NCBI GenBank assembly: GCA_015680685.1
Contig: MNCI01006925.1
Location: 59,222 to 123,221, forward strand
From: Gnetum montanum
Taxonomy: Eukaryota; Streptophyta; Gnetopsida; Gnetales; Gnetaceae
DNA length: 64,000 bases
Direction: 5' to 3'
Shown here: piece after piece, positions 24,516-37,900 of the stretch
Position numbering within the stretch: the stretch's first letter is position 1
Layout of the letters: every line of letters begins with the position of its first letter
Notes under the pieces: generated by a model
Seen by the model: only the letters and a program-made list of their open reading frames with translations
Told to the model about the DNA's origin: nothing
The model's database searches: none
Program-made: the position numbers and the translations under genes

Positions 24516-25869
24516 TTGGCTAGTCCCTCGATGACTCCTACAGAGCATGAGGATGTTCTAGATTGGTTGCTACAGACAGGACAAATGATGACGTCCCTAT
24601 TTGACATCCCTCAAGATGTCATAACAACTCAGTCAGATCTCATCTCCACAAAAGGAAAGCTGGTAATGACAGAGGTTAGGGTTGAGCATGCAAAGGAGGA
24701 GTTATAAAGACTCCAAGAAAAGCTTGTCACCCTATAAGCTGCACAACAGGACCCATCCCAATTCATCCCTGCAGACCAACTAGAATCTTTCAAATAAAGC
24801 AATTGAATAAATTGCTTGAAGAGAATAAAAAAGTGGTTGAGAAAAAAGAGAAGGCTAATTGGGATGCTTCTAAGGCACAAGCTCAAATGTATGCATATGC
24901 TAAAGCACTCAAGGCCTCTTAAGAAGAAAATAAACGCCTTGTCACTAAAAATCTTTGGTTGACCACAATAGAAAAACAAAAGAATGTTCTCAAAGAAAAT
25001 TTTCAGCAATCATGAGAACAATTAATAAGGGTCAACCAGGATATGAATCGCTTGGCCAAAGAAAATAGAACCCTCTCAATGGAGGAGGTACACGTGATCC
25101 GTTAGAAGACGACAATTGAAATAAGTGCATGGCAGAATGAGGCCAAGCAACATAAGAAGCTCAAGGATCACTTTAGAGATCAGGTTGGAATGTACAAACA
25201 GGTGGTAGAAAAAGAAATCCATATGGCCAAAGCTCACATTAACATACTTAGTGCTCAAAACGCTGATTAGCGGGCCATATTGAATACTTATGCCTTCGCC
25301 CACCAAGAAAAACTTAAAAAGTTGGGACCTGCAAATACAAGATCTCATAGAATACATGGAGTTGGCAAACCTATGGTATGCCAACTTAGCCATGTTGACA
25401 GTAGGATGCCCAAGAAAAAAATCAAAAAAGCTGGTAGTAACCACCTACGCAAAGTATGAAACAGAATTTCCTGAACACAAGAAGACGTTGCAGAAATTAG
25501 AGGTGGCAAATTTTGAATTAGAGGTGGTCAAAACCAACTACCAAGGATAGAAGAATGTCATGGTGGATTTGGCTTGATGGTTGATGGACTATCAAGAGTA
25601 CAAAGACAAAGCTAGAGCCTATGAAGAGGAACGACAGCTGTTTGCAGCTTGGTATGTCAAGGCCAATCAGATGTTTCCACAAGTGCCATGCCCATGGGAG
25701 GTGTCGACTCCATCAAACATTAGAGAATCAACATGGATGGCATAGGATCCCCGAACCTAGGAAGAAAAGCTCCAGGCACTTCTTCAAAGACATACATTTC
25801 CTAAACCTATAGCACAAGATAAGGGGAAGCGACCCATGGAGGAGCCACCACTGCCAGGAACAACATGAG
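24516..25869 (+). pseudogene. Extra ORF of element 1, coiled-coil tail (broken)
   Basis: Several open stretches (24516-24707, 25290-25550 and in between) encode Lys/Glu/Gln-rich helical text such as NKLLEENKKVVEKKEKANWD and HKKTLQKLEVANFELEVVK, typical of a coiled coil. They are separated by stops and at least one frame change. It is probably the C-terminal half of the protein that starts at 23283. Confidence 0.5.
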
Positions 25870-26055
25870 TTTCAACAGATTTTATTTTTTGTAAATTTTG
25901 TGTCTATGTCCCAATTTTATTTTGTTCAATTCCACACTACGACATGAGTAATTCCTAGTTAGTCAATAATGCTATACCTATCCACTGTGTAATCAATCAA
26001 ATCCATTCTCATTTTGTCTGACTTGAGGATGAGTTGTTATTCAGGCATGGGGGTA

Positions 26056-26901
26056 TGATGAATTCTGTTTTGCCAGGCCCCGATATTGGGTACGTGATAT
26101 CGTAGCTTGGGTAATGATATCGGATACATGATATCATGATTCCTGTGTAAGCCTATAGATACACATTTTGGTGCACAATAACGGGGGAGTCGGTAAGTGT
26201 AAGTGTAGAGTCTTTTTGTCAATTTTTAATTCATTGCAATTCTTTCCCCAATGCATGCCCATAGTGTGATGATTGTAATTGTATGGAACCTTTATTTGAG
26301 TATGACGTACTTGGACATGCACATGATCGGCAATAAAGATCGAGATTACTCCATCATTGCAGCACTCACTTAGTTTTTAATTATTTAATTGTTATTGTTA
26401 TTTGCTGTTTTCTTAGTTAATATTTCTTTACCGTCATTTACTATTCCTATTGTTAAATGCGGAATGAGTACGACTTAATCACGAACATTGAAGTGTAACT
26501 ACTTGGTAACCTAGTAGTGTATTTAGGAGTGCTTAAGTAATGTGCACTTGGTAATCCCAAAAGTAGTACATGAGGTCCAAGATGCGTATGGATGATTAAG
26601 GACGGATGCTCATCACACTTAGGCTAGTTTAGATTTTGCTTCTCATCACTTATTAGCTTACAACAAGTTTATTTTCCATTGTCTCTAGGAGTAGCACTAG
26701 TTTAGGATCACATCATTCGCCTCACTTTGGACTAAACCATACGTGACCAAGTAAATACTAATTCGAGTGGGAAGACAACGAATTGCGATCAACGTGTAAC
26801 TATCTAGATACCACAACTAGTTCGTCTATGGAGTTCGACCGGATCGTGCGTGAACGCTCGTATTTGTATGGTTGAGTGTAGGGGTACCTCGCCACTCATC
26901 A
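26056..26901 (+). repeat. 3' LTR of element 1 (846 bp)
   Basis: Same ends and body as 9338-10197; the purine tract ATGGGGGTA lies just before it. In its U3 several palindromes are changed by single C/T substitutions (TGATATCG, TGATATCA). Confidence 0.93.
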
Positions 26902-27608
26902 AGAAGTTTTCAATTTGTGCTATTACAACCCTCATAGTATTCTTTTGTTGTGATTGCAAATGAATCTCTTCTTGCTTTTATGGTGGTGAAGTTGTTGACA
27001 ATGGAGCTTGCAAAGTTTGTACTAGAGTAAGATTAGGAATATTAAATGGTTGTGTTGAGGGTTAATATAAAGAGATAGGAATGTTAGACTAATGACGTTT
27101 TGGAGGAAAGCAAGTAGCAGAATATTGTATAACAAACCTTAATTGATCCATAGAAGTTGTAAAAGACAAAAGATGTTGCATAGAGTCAATGTAAAAGAGA
27201 TAGGATGGGGCCTCATTGTTCTTTGGAACCGCCAAGCTAGTAAGACTTTCCTAACATAGAGTGTTGCTGATGGAAGTTGCCAAGTGTTTCATGGTCGTTG
27301 ATTTGCGGAAAGAAAATAGAAGAACCATTAGTCCTATGCCCTTTCTTACAACTCTTTTTGACATGGAGAAAGCAACAACTTTGGAGCAACCTTTGGCAAT
27401 TTATTTTTTTGTTCTAAAAGCATGCATGAATCAAAAGCTAGACTTGTTTCTCACCCAAGAGTCCAACCATGAAATATTTATCTAGTTAGACATTTATGTT
27501 TGATTAGATATATATGTATATATATATTTAGGCCAGTTGACTTAAAACAATGTCCAATTTAGGGGTGGGGGTCCCCAAAATATATAATTCAATTAGGACT
27601 TTAACAAT

Positions 27609-27757
27609 GAGGTGTTAGCCTAGTTGTACAACTCTTGATTTGAAAGTTCCAAGTCATGGGTTTGATTCTAGTGGGCAATGCTGAGTTATAAAGTTTTAAT
27701 TAGACTATATATTTTGTGGTGTTTCTGTATTACAATTATTTCAGGGTTCCAATATCC
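27609..27757 (+). repeat. SINE, family B, + copy
   Basis: Head GAGGTGTTAGCCTAGTTGTA (A-box side) and GGGTTTGATTCTAGTGGGCA (B box), then TGCTGAGTTATAAAG and the shared 3' part ACTATATATTTTGTGG .. TATTACAATTATTTCAGGG. It matches 54906-55064 (reverse) and 8445-8573. Confidence 0.8.
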
Positions 27758-27764
27758 ATCCCAC

Positions 27765-27838
27765 TTCATAACTTGACATTGCCTACGAAAATCAAACCCA
27801 TGAGTTGAAGCTTCTATACTATTAGGCCAACAACAAAT
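27765..27838 (-). repeat. SINE family B head, inverted and truncated
   Basis: Read on the minus strand it gives GTTGGCCTAATAGTATAGAA, then CTCATGGGTTTGATTTTCGT and AGGCAATGTCAAGTTAT, i.e. the A box, B box and following block of family B. It sits a few bases from the + copy in opposite orientation. Confidence 0.65.
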
Positions 27839-27984
27839 TATTACAATTGATAATTCAGGGAGTGGTGTTGTGACTATAGGTAATCGACAACAACAACATC
27901 ATCTTAGCCTTGTTCCAACAAAATGTGGTTTGTTAAAAACATCATCACTTAGATGCTTAATGCTCATCTTGCTAAGGCGAAAGC

Positions 27985-28075
27985 CAAACCTCTTTCAAGT
28001 TGATGTGCCTAGGCTCAAACCCAGGTCTCATGACTTCAAAAACAAACACTTTACCAAAATGATACATCAAAATAA
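27985..28075 (-). repeat. tRNA-like SINE fragment of another type
   Basis: On the minus strand: A-box-like ATCATTTTGGTAAAGTG, then B-box-like CCTGGGTTTGAGCCTAGG about 35 bases later. Only one copy seen. Confidence 0.4.
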
Positions 28076-28852
28076 GTTAATATATATATACAACGGTTTG
28101 GAATTTATTATTTTTACAAAGTACCTATGTTCCAAGTCATCTCAATTTGTGATAAAGTTAAATTTCCGTGAATAAAGTAGTAGGAGTTTATTGATTTTCC
28201 AAAAAAATTTATTTATTTATTTATATAGTTATTGACATCATCGTTAGTTTTATAAACTTGCATGGATGGTAAGGTGCTTTAATCTTAAGTCGTAATCCAT
28301 TAACTTTCCCGTAAGTCTGCGTTAACAGAATGAGCATTGACAATGATCTATTTAACTTACGCGGAGAGATCATGAAAAATCTTGTGCTGCCAGACTACTT
28401 TCATGTGACCGTCGTTTCTGGCACGTTCACTGGCGACACAAAGAACTGGAAGAAACCGCAGGCATTCAAATCATGCAATCCTTCTTCGTTGTTACAGTAG
28501 CAGGCCTCACGCGAAACAGAAATGAAATGAGTTTTGACCAAAGCAGGTGAAGAAGAAGAAGCTGTAAAGAAAAATGAAATAGTCCACAAAGACGGCTTTG
28601 TGATGATCCAGAACGCGGGAGTGAAAGTACACATTGAAGATCTTCAAAGAGGTTGACAAGATATCATATACGCGTTGAATTCACAGCGATTGTGGAGAAA
28701 AAGATTTCATTCATTTCTCTTTGTGCTTGTGCTTGCTTTCGAAATCCGAATGGCGGAACGAAAATAGATATTGAATTCGGAACGGAAAAAGGAGAAAAAG
28801 AAGTCTTTCCTTTCTCTTTGCGCTTTCTTGTTTCCGAAATCCTACCGGCAGA

Positions 28853-28904
28853 ATGAATGAAGAAAGGAAGGAAGGAAGGACGGACGGAAGCGATGAATGA
28901 ATGA
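28853..28904 (+). promoter_or_regulatory. Two overlapping short upstream ORFs before gene 2
   Basis: ATG at 28853 opens a 15-codon ORF ending at 28900; ATG at 28857 opens a 15-codon ORF in another frame ending at 28904. Both end just before the main start. They arise from a GAAG/GGAC-rich simple repeat. If they lie in the mRNA leader they could reduce translation of the main ORF. Confidence 0.4.
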
Positions 28905-28921
28905 AGGAAAGAAATCTCGCC

Positions 28922-31900
28922 ATGGCGGAGGCGGAGAGCGAGAATCCGCGAGCCGCAGCAGCAGCATGGGCGGTTTCAATGGCGGTTGCCTGGATTTGCG
29001 TTTTTACAGTGCCGTTGTTGTATACAATTGCAGAGTGCGTCAAAGGTAAAGCTGCGTCGCTTCGCGTTCTTCGGCGTTGGCTGTCGTGCATATTCATGGT
29101 GTTCACCTCTTTTGCTTCCGCGTTTCTGTGCGGCCTGCTCGGCTTCTTCATCGCTTATTTCGCTGTTTCCAAGCCTCCTCCTCCTCTCACGGCTCAATGC
29201 ACGATTCTCACTCACAGTAAGTCGCAAAATCGTAAAAATCGTAAATGAAATTGAAATTGAGTGATTTATTAGGTGCAAAGACTGAAAGGATCTATTTGTG
29301 TACTTTTTACACGATTCTTTTAATGGATGGCTGGATGGATGGATTGATTTGCACAATTTTCTCTCGAATCTCTGTTGGCTCATTTGCACGATACTGGCTC
29401 TTGGATAGGTGTTGATCTTCGATCAGAGAAAGTATGCGAGCTCGGATTTCTCAATTACAATGCCAAGAATATTCTGCTTGCCAGAGATAAGAAGCCGTAC
29501 CGCTGCAAATATGACTACTATTGGGCATCAGTCTTCAAGGTTATCTTCATTCTTTATCCATGAAAGAAAATCCCAGAACATATTTCAAAGTAAATAAGGA
29601 TTTTAGAGCAAAGCATGGTTGGAAGTGAACAAGATTTAGTAAATAGCTTGTACTGTATCAAATATTTAGATAACTTGTACTGTCGACTATTTTGATGTTC
29701 GGGATGACTTAAAATAGTGTAAAAGAGAACTAACAATACTATGAGTGAACAGCTAACAAGTGTAGATATATAACGTTCAATTATTAGGTCATTCAACAAA
29801 ATAATGGAACTTGGAAGCAATGCTTTAGAATGGAAATGATCTCGATTAGTCGACGTGAAACATAACGTTTTTTTTTTCTTTTTTTTTTATAAATTTGAAG
29901 ATCAAAAAATTTGAAAACGCTAGCTTTATTACTCACGGAAAGTATGAAAAGGGAAAAAAATTTCAGGAGGATGCTACCGACAGTTTCAAAAATGGTTGGG
30001 AAAAGTGGAGATCAGCTGTTGGAATTTTATGTGATCATAGACTCCAGAGAAGGAAATTTTATGAAACAACAGCTGGATCTGCAATGTTATACGGAACCTT
30101 GGGCACTTGAGAGGTGTTAAAAAGCAAAGGATACTTGTAGCTTTGATGCATGTATCTAGATGAATGACGAATGACAAGAAATGATAAACTTAGAAAAAAA
30201 TATGCAAGGGGAGGTTTAGTGATTGTGCCTATAGGATAGAAGGTGAAGGAGACACAGCTAAGATGGTATGATGATGTCCACTGTAGACGAGGGATGACTC
30301 ATGCTTAAAAGTCAAAAAATTGAGGTAGAATGAAACCCAAGAAGAGGTAGATAAAAGTGGACATGAGATGAAGTAGTTTAAAGAGTTATGGCAATTTATG
30401 GAGTGATTAAAGATTTAGCCGTGGATTGACCAGAATGGAACAAGATAACTCAAAATGCCAATTCCATGATACAATGATAACCAGAAGTTTATTATTGATA
30501 TCTAAGTGGTCCTAATGTCTATGCATCTAGCTGTGCAGGAATCTACCTTTGTATACCATGGTAGAAATACTATTCCTGTTGTATCTGTTATTTGGAGCAA
30601 TCATGCAGTTGTTGGAATTGAGTTTCCTATTCCCAATTTTTATCTTTAAAGGTTACTGAAACTGTCTCAAACCATCCATGCTTTCATGAAATCTTTTTTG
30701 AGTGAATAACAAATCTATAAAAATATTTACAAAAACTTGAATTTGTTCAATTTCTGCTAACTTTTCCAGCTGTGTCTAATATTAAATTATTCATTGGCTC
30801 TTATTTATAAGGATGTGGACCCTGTTTCAGAGCCTGAAAATTTTACTTCATCCATTTCTAACATTAATTGGATTGGGAAGTATAAAAATGATTTCCTGAG
30901 TGCTTAAATTAAATGGCAAAGTTATTCATTTTGAGCAGCCAAGTCTGCCTGCTTGTTCATAGTGGTCCAGGTGGAGTTGTAAAAACCAATGTTTATTTTT
31001 ATTTACATACAAATTCGTTGTTTGAGCAATACATGTGTTGGTTATTATTAAAGCTTAGTGGTTAGAGTCTTAGTTTTGTAACCTCTGGTCAGGTGTTTGA
31101 TTCTTCTGGGCAACATATAGTTATAAATTAAAAAAAAAAAATTCCCTAAAAAGGAATTTTGAAGCTGGTTTGATAGATCAAAGGATCTTAGTGGATGTAA
31201 GTAAAAATTTCAGTTTCATTAAAGCAAGTTTGTTTAAGTTTTAATAATCAAACCAAGTGTTAAAGTTTCCAAAATAGTAGTGAGACATGCAACAATGTAT
31301 GGAGAAGAATTTTGGGCACTTATGAAGAATCTATGTATTTGAGATGGTCCTACAGGAAAGGTTAAAATTAATGAATATGGTCAAAGAAGTTGAGAAGTTG
31401 TGCCAATGGAAGAGAAGTTGAAGGCTTGGTTTTACTAGATTGATAAAAGAGAACTCAAATCATAAGATACAACTTATATAGATTCGTTTGGTCACAACTA
31501 CAGGCCATTGCAACATTGTTTGAAGCTTGAAGCACAAGAGGATATTAAAACAAGGACAACAACAAATTGGTCTTGGGATTGCACCCAAGGCCTCAAAATG
31601 CATCCTTAACAAAACCCAACAAAAGCCATAATCCAATATAGAACACAAAACCATGCGATAACAAAAGATAGAAAAAGAGAGAGGGATGTGCACATGAGAC
31701 TTGAAATGCAACTTGAAGAAAGACATGCCTACACAACTAGATAAACATACAATCACATACAAGAGCATACATAAGTCTATCAGTGACAATCTTGATCCAC
31801 CTAGAACAAGGCTTACTAGGAGCACATGTTTGAAAGCCCCTCCATCCTAAGGCACTTGGGAACCATCATGTCACAGTTTGTAATTCCCACACTCACTATA

Positions 31901-34900
31901 TCTAAGGTAAATGGGGATGCAAGGATACCACATCATGCACAATCCAATCAATGCCATCTTGAAACATGTCATTTGGGTGGAGACCGATGTGGAGACTAGG
32001 TCCAATTCATCCTAGATGAACCACTAGAGACCAGAGATTAAAGCTCCTTGAGCAACAATTTGTAAGTTGCCAATAGAACTCCCACTAGCCATATCGAAGT
32101 AAAACCACAACCAGTCCAACCACAAGAAAATCAATGGAGGACAACAAAACAACGCAATCACATATGTCCTCAAGTGAGAACAAAACACAAGGGTTGCTAA
32201 CACCGTAGCAATGGCTCCATAATGGAAATACTACAAGGGTCTTACCATAAGGTGACTCCTTGGAGGATACACAAGGATATGATCTTATATCACCATCACA
32301 CATAACTGGGAGGACCATAGGAAAGTAGTCTTGAAGGTATAGCAACTCAAGAGAACATCATGCTTGTCACAACCCATTTTAAAAGTGCTCCGATACCATC
32401 TGTAACAACGTTGCCCCAACATTGTCCAGCACTCCAAGGAATTCCCTTAGATCCAATGGACTCGGGGTGGAAGACCTAGGGACTATGCCTCTAACTGAGC
32501 ATCACAACCACTTCAGATACTTAGAAGGGGGCATACCACACACAACTTCGGCATACCACACACAACTTCGTAATACAAGAGAGAGAGAACACCTCTAGGA
32601 GAACCTCTAAACTATGAACAAGGACTTAGCAAACAAGTACCCAAACAACCTTGTAGACATCATCAGTGGGAAGGGGATGATGTATCTACAGGGGGTGCCT
32701 CACCCCTAGGCCCCTTATGATCTAGTACAAGGTTCGGTGCAGCATTGCACCAGGATTGTCCAATTCGGGCTGCCTACATGTCTATGGCCACCGCAGAATT
32801 AGGGCCATTTAGTTCTTTGAATGAGGGTAATATGAAGACGACTAAGAGGGGGAACAACAGGAGGGATTCTTGCTACTTGCTTGGTATTGCCAAACTAGGA
32901 TGGGTTTTCTACACTTGAGTACCACTCACAGACACCTCATAGTGTTTCATGGCCCCTTAACCATGAGGAGGAACCAAGGAAACCTCTACACTGAGACCTC
33001 TCTCACAGTAATTGTGCTTTTTCTAGTTAAAGTGGAAATGTATTCTAATTATCATTTGCAAGATTAATATTAGTCATCTTTCATCATTAATTCATCAAAT
33101 CCCACATTCATCCACTACATAAGTTGACTTTGTTGGCATGATCATATCGATACATATGAAATGGTTGGATGAAATAAATGGAACCTGAGTTATGGTTGAA
33201 TGAATGGAATGTATGACATGTCAATTATTGTTGGAAGTGATGGAGTTAAAATGCAGTTTATGACTGGATAATAGTGTTTGTGTCTGGGTGGATTGTTTGC
33301 TAAAAGATCTCACATTTTTTGTGCAAATGAATCAATTGAAGTGACTGGTATTGGCACCCAAACTAGTTGTGAATGCTAAGATGTTTATAAGTATGCGCTT
33401 TGGTTCACTACCTTACTTTAGTATATACAAGTAAAAATCGAGCTCTCCATTACTAACCAAATAGATATTTAATATATTTATTTATATTGACTTCTGATGC
33501 AATGTACGATTGAACCCAAAGGTTGAATACAAGCAGACTGCATCAAATGATATAGTACGAGCAGATGCAGAGGCACCAAAGGAAGCTCTTCCATTAAGTT
33601 GCAGGCCTGATTTCAACTATGCATTGAAAGCAACGCAAACATTCAAGGTACCTTCTTCACTATAAAAGATTTTAGTTCTCAGGTCTGGTCATTTTAATAC
33701 TGGCATTTGAGATGTCATTACCTCGTAGCAGATGTATAATGAGGATAAACTTGTTGCCTTTATTGTAATGTGCATTTATGATTTTTGACCTATTCTATTC
33801 AACTTATGTGCGCTAGAAAATTTTTAGGAACATTTAATGATAATTTATTTACTTCAGTAAGTATTTGGCCAAGCGACCAACTTTCTTTCTTGGGATGGCT
33901 GGAATTCAATTTTATCAGCATTAGGATCACTTTTTAGACATTTGATAAGAAAAATATAGCGTTATAAAACTGTAAGTGCAGGTATGGCTATTTGCATTTC
34001 ACTTCTTAGATAAACCTGTATTTCATTGTATCTTCCTAGGTTTGAGTGCAGCTGTAATCTAAGGCAGGAGAGTTTAATGATTAATGTTTCAATAATTGGC
34101 AAATGGTAAACTTAACTAGACACAGATATTGAATCATTTGTGCTTAATGAGCAGCCACCGAAACATTACACATGTATATTTGATAACCAGAATGCTGATA
34201 GTATTTAAGGTAGACTCACATATACCGATATATACACTTCAATACAGTCCTATGACTGGTCAGCAAGATTGAAAAGCAGTTTTCAAAATGAAATTGAGCA
34301 AAGCATAAGGATTTGGTGGCTTTCTAGTAGCTTCTTATGAAAAATATTAGGATGCAGTAGGAAGGGTTAAGGTTTTCTTGATAAATGAGAAAGGTTATTT
34401 TTTAAAACCATTTAAACTCCAATAAACTACTATACTTGGTGATACTTTTTATATAGGTCAAGCCAAAATTGTTGTAGAACTTTGCCGAAGAGACTGAAAG
34501 TGCAAGATTGTAACACAGTGAGTGAGAGTGTAGTAAGAGAGAGAGAAAGAAAGAGAGGTGCACTTATGCCACATAATGAAAATAAGGCTACGGTTAGTGT
34601 TGGCATGTGTAGGGATAGGATTCACAGTGATAACTTTGTTAAACTTGTATAACCTTATCTGGCTTAGTGATAACCCCAAAAATAAAATATTAAAAAAGTA
34701 CCACTAAGCAACTGCATTACTAGGTGAGCTACCATCTCATTGACGTAGCTTTGACCACGGTCTCTGAGATACATGAATTTAATCTGATCCCCTCTAAATA
34801 CATTTGTAAAGCGTTTGCATCCTTATTATCGTGGACCTATATTTTTACTTTATGATATTATCTGCCTATGTTTTTCATTAGGTATTCCAAAAGGTTTTCT

Positions 34901-37900
34901 GCGTTACCTTCCTGTTGCTTTCAGTGAAATGCACAAAGCTATATGTGCATTAGACTTTAGTGGCAAGTCCAATTCAGATTTTTTAAATGGTTCAAGAAAG
35001 ATAACTATCAGATTCATCTCTTATTGGATAAATATCAGTACGTTAAAGTGGAATGCATCTTCATTCTTGAAATGCTACATTTTAACACTCACTTTCGCAA
35101 AAGGATTTCCCTCTATTTTCTTGGGCATTTATATATAAAATTTTTTTGAGTTAATATCGTGTAAAATTGAGGGAGAACAGTACCTGTATCTGAATTTGAT
35201 GATAAGCCTAATTGTTGTAAAATCAATATCTGATCTGTTTTTGTTTGTTTGTGGCAGGTGAATGAGACCTACCTCTGCAAATATACTCCTGGGAAATCTA
35301 CAGTAGACATTATTGGAGATGATTTCTTTAATTGCTCTTCTGCTGAACCTTCTGCAATTGAATTAATTCATCGATTAACCATATTGTAAGTCTTGAACTC
35401 TTATATTTACCTTTATTTTGTAGTCTTGGCTAGTGATTAAAAAGGTTAGCAAAACAATTTTTTTGGCTGCTTGAAATGGTCAGAAAATTAAAAAATATTA
35501 TCAAACAGAGTTCTTGAATTGAGCCCAATTATAAGAACATTGTGCAGATGGACAAAAACTTGCTTTTGTGTATTCTATTTACACATCTGTTCATGTGCTC
35601 CAAGCTTCAGTTGCCATCGACATGCTCTAATGTCATGCTAGCTTTTGAGAATCAAATGCCTAGAGTGAACATGAGAGAAACAAAGAAGGGTTTGTGTGTA
35701 GAATGCAATTGAAACAACTCAAAAGAAATGCATTTATCCAATGCATCATACATGGAGAGAGGAAGCACCTCTTTATAAGCTATTTTAGGGTTAGATCTTT
35801 TGGTTACTACAAAATTGAATCCATACATTGAAACCACCAAACATAGTGAGGCACTTTATATAGGCTGCTTATATATATTATCTTGGCTAACAAATAGGTG
35901 ACAAGGTGACCCCATGGAACATGGTGGAATTATTTTGCCAGTTTGTGAAAAATTTGCCATCTGGCAGCGTCGGATCCCCCATCAGCCAAGGTAGCAACAC
36001 ACCTTATGAGGTCCCTCAACTCCAGTCTGCCTTGATAATGCTTACATGAAGGCTCAAACGTTGGTGTCACTACCATTGCAATAGTTGCCTCTCTCCACAA
36101 CTTGATACCCTCCACAACAACATGTGATGGTGGGGGAAGTAATGCCTGTTGGAAAATCAGCTGATTTTGTGCCTGCCACAAGCACCATAAAATGGCAGTA
36201 GCTTGTGAGTCACCATTTAAAGTTGTAGGCATCGTGATACCAGCCGCCCTCCAGTCGCTTGGCTGAAAGGGCACTTGAATGCAAAATGGTGCCATGTTTT
36301 CCTTGTTTGAGTGCATGAAGGACACATGTCCTCAATCCTTAAGCCCCTTCGTCACAGCTCGATACGCACTAGAATGGCCACATGGTTTATTCACCATAAG
36401 AAGACTTTGATCTTTTCTGGTATGTACCCCCTCCAAACAGATAGCCACCCAAGGACTGCCAGATTGATATTTAATAATCATGCATGGCTGTACCGTACTC
36501 AAACCCAGTTGAGCCATTTGGAGTGCATGGTGGCAAATGGCATGCCAAAGAATCGAATCATGAGGCATCGCAGTCCATTGCTAGTATTTATGTCTCATAA
36601 TGTGGACCCACAATGCCTCAGGTAAACCGATCCATATAGTCTATGCAATAACTGTTGTTGGACCACCATCACGAGGTCTGAGAATTTTAAAATTCCCATC
36701 CCACTTGCTTCCCTAGGCCATGCTATAGTATCCTAGGCCACTAAGTGCAAATACTACCCTCCTTTCCCCCTAGACCATACGAAATTCCAAATCAATTGGT
36801 CTGCTTTGTTCCCAATATCAAGAGGAGGCAATAAACACAGAAATGAGCAATAGGCGATAGCACAGCTGTGGCAAGAAGGATTCTACCTTTTCTTGTCAAG
36901 ACACAAGTGGTCCAATGTCTAATTTGCTGAGGCATCTGTTGGAGCAATTTGATCCATGCTCGTCAACGATTCCAACCAAACATGGGGAAACCAAGGTAAG
37001 TATCTTGCTCAATCCCTGGTAGAACCCCTAGTATCTGCATGATCCTAGCGTTCACTCTTGCGTTTGTGAGTCAGGTAAAGCGCAAATTTGGCTCTATTCA
37101 CCTCTAAACCTACCTCTCCAGCCAAATGCATTAAGGCCCTATCCATTGCCTTGGCTTGTGGGATGGAAGCATGGGTAAAGAGGATAGTATTGTCCACATA
37201 ATGTTCAACCAAGCACTCAACCCCATTGATGTGCAATCCTCATAGCCCTTCAACTTTGCAATAATCTTGTAAAATGACCATCGCAAGAGTGAACAGGTAC
37301 AACACTAAAGGGTCACCCTACCTCAATCCCCAGCCTGGTGAGGAAAAACCCCAAAGCACCCTCTTAAGATCAATGGAATAGGCCGCAAATGATTATAAGT
37401 GAAGGCACAAATTAACAAAGTCACTGTTGAAACCTTTACCCATCATAATGTCCTGCAAAGCATCCTAGGACACAATGTTATAGACTTTTGTAATGTCAAG
37501 TTTAAAACACAACCCTAGGAACCGTGTCGATCTAAGGAAGTGAAGGATTTCTTGAAGTAAAATGATTTGATCTTGTAGGAGCTGATCCTTCACAAACCCT
37601 GCCTAGTTATTACGCACAAGTCTTAGCATCAAAGAAGCCATCCTGTTGACGAGTAGCTTAGTAAAAAGGTGAAGGAGCATATTGCACACTTTGATAGGCC
37701 AATAGGGCAACGGCTCAAACAAGCAGGCAATCTTAGGAATAAGTACGATCTGTGAACAATTAATTTCCTGATGGATTTGTCTCCATCTAAGCATATTGTT
37801 GAAGGCGTTTAGTATATTTTGCCCCAACACATAATTCTTGGAAAAATTTGATGGGCCACCCATTAGGTCTAGGGGCTCTACTTGGCTTAAGATCCCCCAT

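Larger units (their letters stand above)
9338..26901 (+). mobile_element. LTR element 1: Ty3/gypsy (Athila-like group), pol deleted, interrupted by element 2
   Basis: Two long LTRs (9338-10197 and 26056-26901) start TGATGA, end TCATCA, and are clearly the same sequence with scattered substitutions. The flanks are a perfect 5-bp target duplication AGAAG (9333-9337 and 26902-26906). A PBS follows the 5' LTR and a short purine tract (ATGGGGGTA) precedes the 3' LTR. Inside are a gag with a CX2CX3HX4C knuckle, untranslated DNA resembling the post-pol region of element 2, and an extra ORF at 23.3-25.9 kb. No protease, reverse transcriptase, RNase H or integrase is present, so it cannot move on its own. 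Element 2 sits in the gag gene. Without element 2 it is about 8.8 kb. Confidence 0.93.
26907..28650. other. Intergenic region between element 1 and gene 2
   Basis: No gene is supported. It holds SINE pieces (listed), an AT tract at 27509-27528 and an open 41-codon stretch (about 28531-28656; EEEEAVKKNEIVHKDGF..) without a convincing start. That stretch may be chance or 5' leader of gene 2. Confidence 0.5.

Noticed and set aside
9338-27000. CRISPR-like array or integron from the repeated CGATATCG units
   Set aside because: The units are 8-base palindromes in LTR promoters with irregular spacing, within a plant retroelement; there is no spacer-repeat structure.
31460-32345. Minus-strand ORFs of 86-121 codons in intron 2 with hydrophobic Leu/Cys text
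   Set aside because: No domain seen; hydrophobic text is what the AT-rich reverse strand often gives. Likely part of the LTR relic interior.
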